Below are positions 60,688 through 64,000 of a stretch of DNA of 64,000 nucleotides, in pieces (position 1 is the first letter of the stretch; each line of letters starts with the position of its first letter). Both the position numbers and the translations under genes were made by a program. The notes below the pieces were generated by a model. The model did not search any database and was not told the origin of the DNA. It was given only the letters and a program-made list of their open reading frames with translations. Origin of the DNA: Natranaerovirga hydrolytica (GTDB lineage: Bacteria > Bacillota > Clostridia > Lachnospirales > DSM-24629); NCBI RefSeq assembly GCF_004339095.1, contig NZ_SMGQ01000012.1:124001-188000 (forward strand), in the 5' to 3' direction.

Positions 60688-61557
60688 ATGAGTTTTATAA
60701 TGAATTTTTTAAAAGGAGCGATAATTGGAGTTGCCAACATTGTTCCAGGGTTATCAGGTGGCACAATGGCTTTAATTATGGGGATATATGAAAGGTTAAC
60801 AGAGTCTATTGGAGACTTTTTTATTAATAAAGAAAAAAGAAAAGAGTACTTTTTTTTCTTAGTAATTATTTTATTAGGGGCTATTTTTGGTATTATTGTT
60901 TTTGCAGAAGTTTTTGCTTGGTTATTGTCTTCTAAAATAAGAGAACAATTTACATATTTCTTTATAATAGGATTAATATTAGGTTCTATACCTTTTATTT
61001 TAAATATACAAGAGGATATGAAACCAGATGTTAATAGAATGGCATTTATGCTACTAGGACTAGGATTAGTCGTTCTGACAAGTCTGTTTAGCAGCAATGA
61101 AAGTGTTACCTATGCGCCAGAGATCCAGCATACGGTTTTAGGATTTGTTAATATTACCAGTATAGACATACAATATAATTTATGGCTGTTGTTCTGTGGA
61201 GCCGTAACGGCTTTATCAATGGTCTTACCCGGTGTGTCCGGATCTGCTTTATTAGTTAGTCTAGGGGAATACACCAATATGCTTTATGTTATTGATCAAA
61301 GGTTAATTATTCAAGCAGGATTTTTTGGGGTGGGTGTTCTTGTCGGAATTGTTTTATGTGCGAAAGTTGTTAATATGCTGTTAAAGAAGTATACAGCACA
61401 AACGTATTATTTTATTATAGGCCTTATGATTGCTTCTATTTATCAAATTATACTGACCTTAAAAGGTAATATAGATTATTCCATTAGTAGCATGGTTATC
61501 AGTGTTGCATTTGGGATGATTGGTTTTTTTGTTGCTTATAAAACAAGTCAAATTTAA
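60688..61557 (+). CDS. DUF368 membrane protein, PopT-like polyprenyl-phosphate translocase
   Basis: 289 residues, about eight membrane segments. The two half-repeats with the family signatures GVANIVPGLSGGTMALIMGIYE (by position about 14-35) and LSMVLPGVSGSALLVSLGEY are characteristic of DUF368. Family members have been shown to recycle undecaprenyl phosphate across the membrane for wall synthesis. GAGGTG ribosome binding site. It stands alone and ends at a bidirectional terminator. Confidence 0.9.
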   Translation: MSFIMNFLKGAIIGVANIVPGLSGGTMALIMGIYERLTESIGDFFINKEKRKEYFFFLVIILLGAIFGIIVFAEVFAWLLSSKIREQFTYFFIIGLILGSIPFILNIQEDMKPDVNRMAFMLLGLGLVVLTSLFSSNESVTYAPEIQHTVLGFVNITSIDIQYNLWLLFCGAVTALSMVLPGVSGSALLVSLGEYTNMLYVIDQRLIIQAGFFGVGVLVGIVLCAKVVNMLLKKYTAQTYYFIIGLMIASIYQIILTLKGNIDYSISSMVISVAFGMIGFFVAYKTSQI

Positions 61558-61585
61558 AAAAGGTGAACAATAAGCCACCTTTTTT
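61555..61585. terminator. Bidirectional terminator
   Basis: AAAAAAGGTG and CACCTTTTTT-type arms between the convergent DUF368 and glutaredoxin-like genes; the right end overlaps the stop codon of the latter. Confidence 0.8.
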
Positions 61586-61844
61586 ACTCTAACGCAGAAT
61601 CCAATACTTTTTGTATGATTTCTTTACTAGGCACGCCTTCATGTGCTTTAATATCTTCTACATAGAAAGTTGGAACATAATAGTAGTTAAAACCTTGAAT
61701 TTTTTCAGGTTCTTTTTGTTCGTCGATTACAGTAATATTTAGCTGTTCATAGTTAGGATTTTCTTTTTTTAATTCATGAATATAATCAAAAGCTTCTTTG
61801 CAATAAGGACATTTTTCTAAAGTAATCATAAATATTTCTTTCAT
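61584..61844 (-). CDS. Glutaredoxin/thioredoxin-like small protein
   Basis: 86 residues, thioredoxin fold. Active-site CPYC (LEKCPYCKEAF) and cis-Pro in YYVPTFYVED. A redox helper or arsenate-reductase-type partner in anaerobes without glutathione. 30 bases behind the lactonase gene on the same strand, AAAGGA site. Exact partner unknown. Confidence 0.88.
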   Translation of the reverse strand: MKEIFMITLEKCPYCKEAFDYIHELKKENPNYEQLNITVIDEQKEPEKIQGFNYYYVPTFYVEDIKAHEGVPSKEIIQKVLDSALE

Positions 61845-61874
61845 AATTAATCAATCCTTTCGTTTGAACTTAAA

Positions 61875-62924
61875 TTAGTTGACAAATTTCACACAACTTG
61901 GAGAAGGGACTTTTATAGGTTGGCCTACTGGCGTCAAATGACCAGATGCTTTATCTATTTCAAAAGACACTAAGGTGTTGCTTTCTAAATTGCTTGCAAT
62001 TAAAAATTCACCAGAAGGATGGATATTAAAATCTCTTGGTAGTTCTCCTAAAGTGTCTGTATGAGAAAGTAATTTTAACGTTCCTATATTGTCTTGTATT
62101 TTATAGCAAACGATACTGTTGTGTCCTCTATTAGACGCGTATAAATAATTACCATCGGGACTCACATGTATGGCACTTCCTAAGTTTTCTTTTTTGAAAT
62201 CTTTTGGTAATGTTGAGAGTGTTTGAATAATAGTAAATTTATTTTTCTTTGAGTTATATTCTAAAACATTAATCTCTGAGGTTAGTTCACAAAGAACGTA
62301 AGCATAATTTTCTTGTGGATGAAAAGACAGATGTCTTGGTCCAGATCCACTTTTAAAAGGTAAAGTTCTCTTAGGGTCTAAAGTGATTGTGCCATTCTTA
62401 AATTCATAAACAACTAACATGTCAGCGCCTAAATCCAAAGTATAGATATATTTATTATCAGAGCTGCTGGTAATATAATGAACATGGGATTGTTTTTGGC
62501 GTTTTTTATGGGGGCCTTTGCCTTCATGATAGCGAATGGTGCTGGGTTCACCTAAGCTTTTATCAGGTTGGATAGGGTATATTTCAACAGCGCCTTTTCT
62601 ATAATTAGCACATAATAAATGTTCTTCTGTAGAGTCTAAATGAATATGACTATTAGGTGGACCGTCTATTGTAACAGAGTTTATTGATTTTAAGTTAAAG
62701 TCTGAATCGATTTGAAATGAAGACAAACTGCCATTCTCCCCAGACATAGATATAGTATATAAGTAATTAGCATCTTTAGTAACACTAAGATAAGTAGGGT
62801 GTTTGATTTCAGTAGCTAACTCAACGCTTTGTATAACTTTTGTTTTAGGATCAATAACTGCTTTGTAAATACCTTGGCTGTCCTTTTCTGTATAAGTTCC
62901 AATATAAGCAATTATAGCATTCAT
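61875..62924 (-). CDS. Lactonase-family seven-bladed beta-propeller (YkgB/Pgl type)
   Basis: 349 residues with seven repeats of the type HPxxxYxYVxxExxxxVxxY. Conserved parts are IAYIGTYTE, SHVHYITSSSDNKYIYTLDLGAD (by position about 135-160), SGPRHLSFHP, and LGELPRDFNIHPSGEFLIASNL. The family includes 6-phosphogluconolactonases and carboxy-cis,cis-muconate cyclases; 6-phosphogluconolactonase is the usual assignment. AAAGGAGG site. Likely co-transcribed with the glutaredoxin-like gene. Confidence 0.85.
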   Translation of the reverse strand: MNAIIAYIGTYTEKDSQGIYKAVIDPKTKVIQSVELATEIKHPTYLSVTKDANYLYTISMSGENGSLSSFQIDSDFNLKSINSVTIDGPPNSHIHLDSTEEHLLCANYRKGAVEIYPIQPDKSLGEPSTIRYHEGKGPHKKRQKQSHVHYITSSSDNKYIYTLDLGADMLVVYEFKNGTITLDPKRTLPFKSGSGPRHLSFHPQENYAYVLCELTSEINVLEYNSKKNKFTIIQTLSTLPKDFKKENLGSAIHVSPDGNYLYASNRGHNSIVCYKIQDNIGTLKLLSHTDTLGELPRDFNIHPSGEFLIASNLESNTLVSFEIDKASGHLTPVGQPIKVPSPSCVKFVN

Positions 62925-63108
62925 AATATGCCTCCTTTGTAAAATTTGAGTTAATTATAGTATAACACAATTTTATCTTTTGCTGTTATTATATATAATG
63001 GTTTTTATAAAGCAAAATATTTATTAGTGGTTAAAATAGTACAAAAAATAAAGTTGGATTATAAGTATTTTATAAAGTATTTTAATGTAAAGTAGTATAT
63101 AATTAATA

Positions 63109-63135
63109 TAAGCATTTGGCGGAAGTTGTCGATAT
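63109..63135 (+). promoter_or_regulatory. Sigma-D (sigma-28)-type promoter candidate of the chemotaxis receptor
   Basis: TAAG, 15-nt spacer, GTCGATAT. The flagellar sigma consensus of Bacillus is TAAA-N15-GCCGATAT, so 10 of 12 positions match. A chemotaxis receptor gene follows on the same strand, as expected for this regulon, after an unusually long leader of about 520 nt. Confidence 0.55.
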
Positions 63136-63202
63136 AATAGGTAAGCGTATTTACTGCAGCGTGTCATTAAAATGTAGAAAAATAGAATCATATATCATAT
63201 TA

Positions 63203-63509
63203 ACCTGCCCTGTGTAGCTCCAAAACTGGTAGCCACACAGGTTATCAATGAAAATGTAAAAACTAAATCCTTGCGAGCAAATTTCCTTTTTACATCTTCA
63301 TATTAACGAAACTTATGCCTCTTACTGGCGTAAGAGACACAAGTTTCGCTGAAAGTCTAATTTCCAAATCCTTACAAGTATGTTTGCAAATTACACTTTC
63401 ATATAAACCTTGCAACATGCCTTCCGCTGCGGTACAGGCACAAGATTTCAATGAAAGTTTAATCTCCAAATCTTTGCAAGCAAGTTTGCAGATAGAACTT
63501 TCATATTAA
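63203..63509 (+). repeat. Three tandem ~100-nt two-hairpin units
   Basis: Units 63203-63305, 63306-63405 and 63406-63509. Each has a first, variable hairpin (for example CGAAACTT...AAGTTTCG, 63307-63348) and a second, long hairpin (63248-63301, 63349-63402, 63451-63504). The second hairpin has ATGAAA/TTTCAT-type ends, a loop around CTTGCAAG and an AAATCCTT-like motif. Paired positions differ together between units (AAAT/ATTT, AATT/AATT, ATCT/AGAT), which supports structure rather than sequence being conserved. There are no unique spacers, so it is not a CRISPR. Confidence 0.8.
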
Positions 63510-63540
63510 GTTGGAGGCTAGGAAGAGTTTTTTGATTTGG

Positions 63541-63569
63541 GCACCTTAAAAACTTGGAGCTTATGGTGC
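63541..63569 (+). promoter_or_regulatory. Small hairpin ahead of the leader terminator
   Basis: GCACC and GGTGC arms with a 19-nt loop, directly followed by AACCG and the terminator hairpin. An upstream GTTGG (63510-63514) could pair with CCAAC (63576-63580) of the terminator arm, giving a possible alternative fold. Confidence 0.35.
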
Positions 63570-63574
63570 AACCG

Positions 63575-63609
63575 GCCAACAATTAGACTGTCTAATTGTT
63601 GGCATTTTT
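63575..63609 (+). terminator. Intrinsic terminator in the leader of the chemotaxis receptor gene
   Basis: Perfect 13-bp stem GCCAACAATTAGA - CTG - TCTAATTGTTGGC followed by ATTTTTATT, 54 bases before the receptor start. Confidence 0.8.
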
Positions 63610-63662
63610 ATTATAATGCATTCAATAACTACTAAATATAAGTCTAAAAGGAGTGACTCACA

Positions 63663-64000
63663 ATGAAAAGCATAAGAACGAAGTTAATTTTATCTTTTTC
63701 TATTTTCATTTTAGTAATATCAGGTATTTTTGGAACCCTTGCACTATACACCACATCTGTTGGTATACGAGAGGAAGTGGAAAATGCACTAACCGTTTTA
63801 TCTGAGGAAGGAAGCAAGTTAGTTAGAAGTGAACTGAGTACATATCAATCCATATTAGAAACGGTGGCCAGTAGAGATGAAATCATCTCTATGGATTGGG
63901 AGGTTCAACAAGAAGCGTTAATAGATGCCTTTAACAAACAATCCAATTTTTTAACCTTTGGTGTGGTTTATCCAGATGGGACAACACGGTATTATGATGG
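63663..64000 (+). CDS. Methyl-accepting chemotaxis protein, N-terminal part (runs off the window)
   Basis: The frame starts at the ATG at 63663 (AAAAGGAG site at 63647-63654) and is open to the window end, 112 codons. MKSIRTKLILSFSIFILVISG gives a first membrane helix (about residues 8-28). It is followed by an extracellular helix rich in Glu (GIREEVENALTVLSEEGSK) and the start of a dCache-type sensor domain (VVYPDGTTRYYDG). This is the layout of clostridial chemoreceptors; HAMP and signalling domains must lie beyond the window. The ligand cannot be told. Confidence 0.85.
   Translation, partial: MKSIRTKLILSFSIFILVISGIFGTLALYTTSVGIREEVENALTVLSEEGSKLVRSELSTYQSILETVASRDEIISMDWEVQQEALIDAFNKQSNFLTFGVVYPDGTTRYYD

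Larger units (their letters stand above)
62925..63662. other. 738-bp divergent intergenic region
   Basis: Between the lactonase and receptor genes. From left to right it contains AT-rich promoter DNA, the sigma-D-type promoter candidate, the three tandem two-hairpin units, a small hairpin and a terminator. A 64-codon frame crosses the repeats but is only the repeat sequence read in one frame and has no ribosome binding site. Confidence 0.7.

Noticed and set aside
63203-63509. Possible CRISPR array (three repeats of about 100 nt)
   Set aside because: Units are contiguous palindromic elements with no unique spacers, far longer than CRISPR repeats, and no cas genes are near.
63315-63509. 64-codon open frame over the tandem repeats
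   Set aside because: It is the repeat sequence read in one frame (SLISKSLQ-like motif repeated), has no ribosome binding site and no independent coding signal.
63510-63609. Cyclic-di-GMP riboswitch upstream of the chemoreceptor
   Set aside because: Expected in such a place, but the conserved GGCAAACC, GGGACGCAAAGCC and GGTAGC motifs of class I are absent and I could not match class II. Kept only as an unassigned hairpin leader.

Overview
The window is AT-rich DNA from a low-GC Gram-positive anaerobe. Gene families (Rhs/WapA-type giant protein, OhrR, PerR, PdxS/PdxT, sortable lipoproteins, strong AGGAGG ribosome binding sites) point to Bacillota, most likely class Clostridia. I cannot name a genus from sequence alone. 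There is no rRNA, tRNA, CRISPR array or recognisable prophage here.

Region 1 (1-18.9 kb) is a polymorphic-toxin locus. It opens with the 3' nine kilobases of a giant Rhs/YD-repeat gene that ends in a lysozyme-like toxin domain, followed by an overlapping lipoprotein gene that is the likely immunity gene. Behind it lies an array of displaced Rhs C-terminal modules. Where the boundary is preserved, a module starts with a short leader repeat (AGGGACAGGTACTTTT, often with a terminator hairpin), continues with a decayed fragment of the rhs 3' end that begins at the same point of the parent gene, and ends with a toxin tip and an immunity gene. Three different peptidoglycan-hydrolase tips, a metzincin-like protease fragment and a truncated unknown tip can be seen. 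Several toxins are broken or deleted, whereas the immunity-like genes all remain open.

Region 2 (18.9-27.5 kb) has an ArsR-type regulator with an ABC exporter behind a promoter with a perfect inverted repeat, a small membrane protein, a sigma/anti-sigma-like pair, and a large PEP/pyruvate-binding-domain protein with a degenerate KaiC-like N-terminus.

Region 3 (27.5-40.6 kb) is a coherent pyrimidine-degradation cluster: PucR-type regulator, class III aminotransferase, iron alcohol dehydrogenase, two tandem M20 hydrolases, dihydropyrimidinase, a PreA-like dihydropyrimidine dehydrogenase with its own N-terminal Fe-S domain, and an ABC importer with an NMT1/THI5-like binding protein. Together they would take up uracil/thymine-like compounds and convert them through dihydropyrimidine, N-carbamoyl-beta-alanine and beta-alanine to malonate semialdehyde and 3-hydroxypropionate.

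Region 4 (40.6-64 kb) is housekeeping and accessory: gpx/ohrR, yjbQ, ung, an MFS transporter, a DUF523 protein, a RAYT-type Y1 transposase, an RND pump, a TRAP transporter with a GntR/FCD regulator, dps/perR, an SLH protein, a patatin, pdxST, a GH105-like hydrolase, a DUF368 (PopT-like) protein, a glutaredoxin-like protein, a lactonase and the start of a chemotaxis receptor.

Two dispersed intergenic repeat families run through the window. One is a REP-like family (GGGACAGTTCTCAAAAA and variants, single or as hairpins), plausibly mobilised by the RAYT at 45 kb. The other is a ~100-nt two-hairpin element found alone at 49.4 and 59.3 kb and as three tandem copies in what looks like a sigma-D-driven leader of the chemotaxis receptor at 63.2-63.5 kb.
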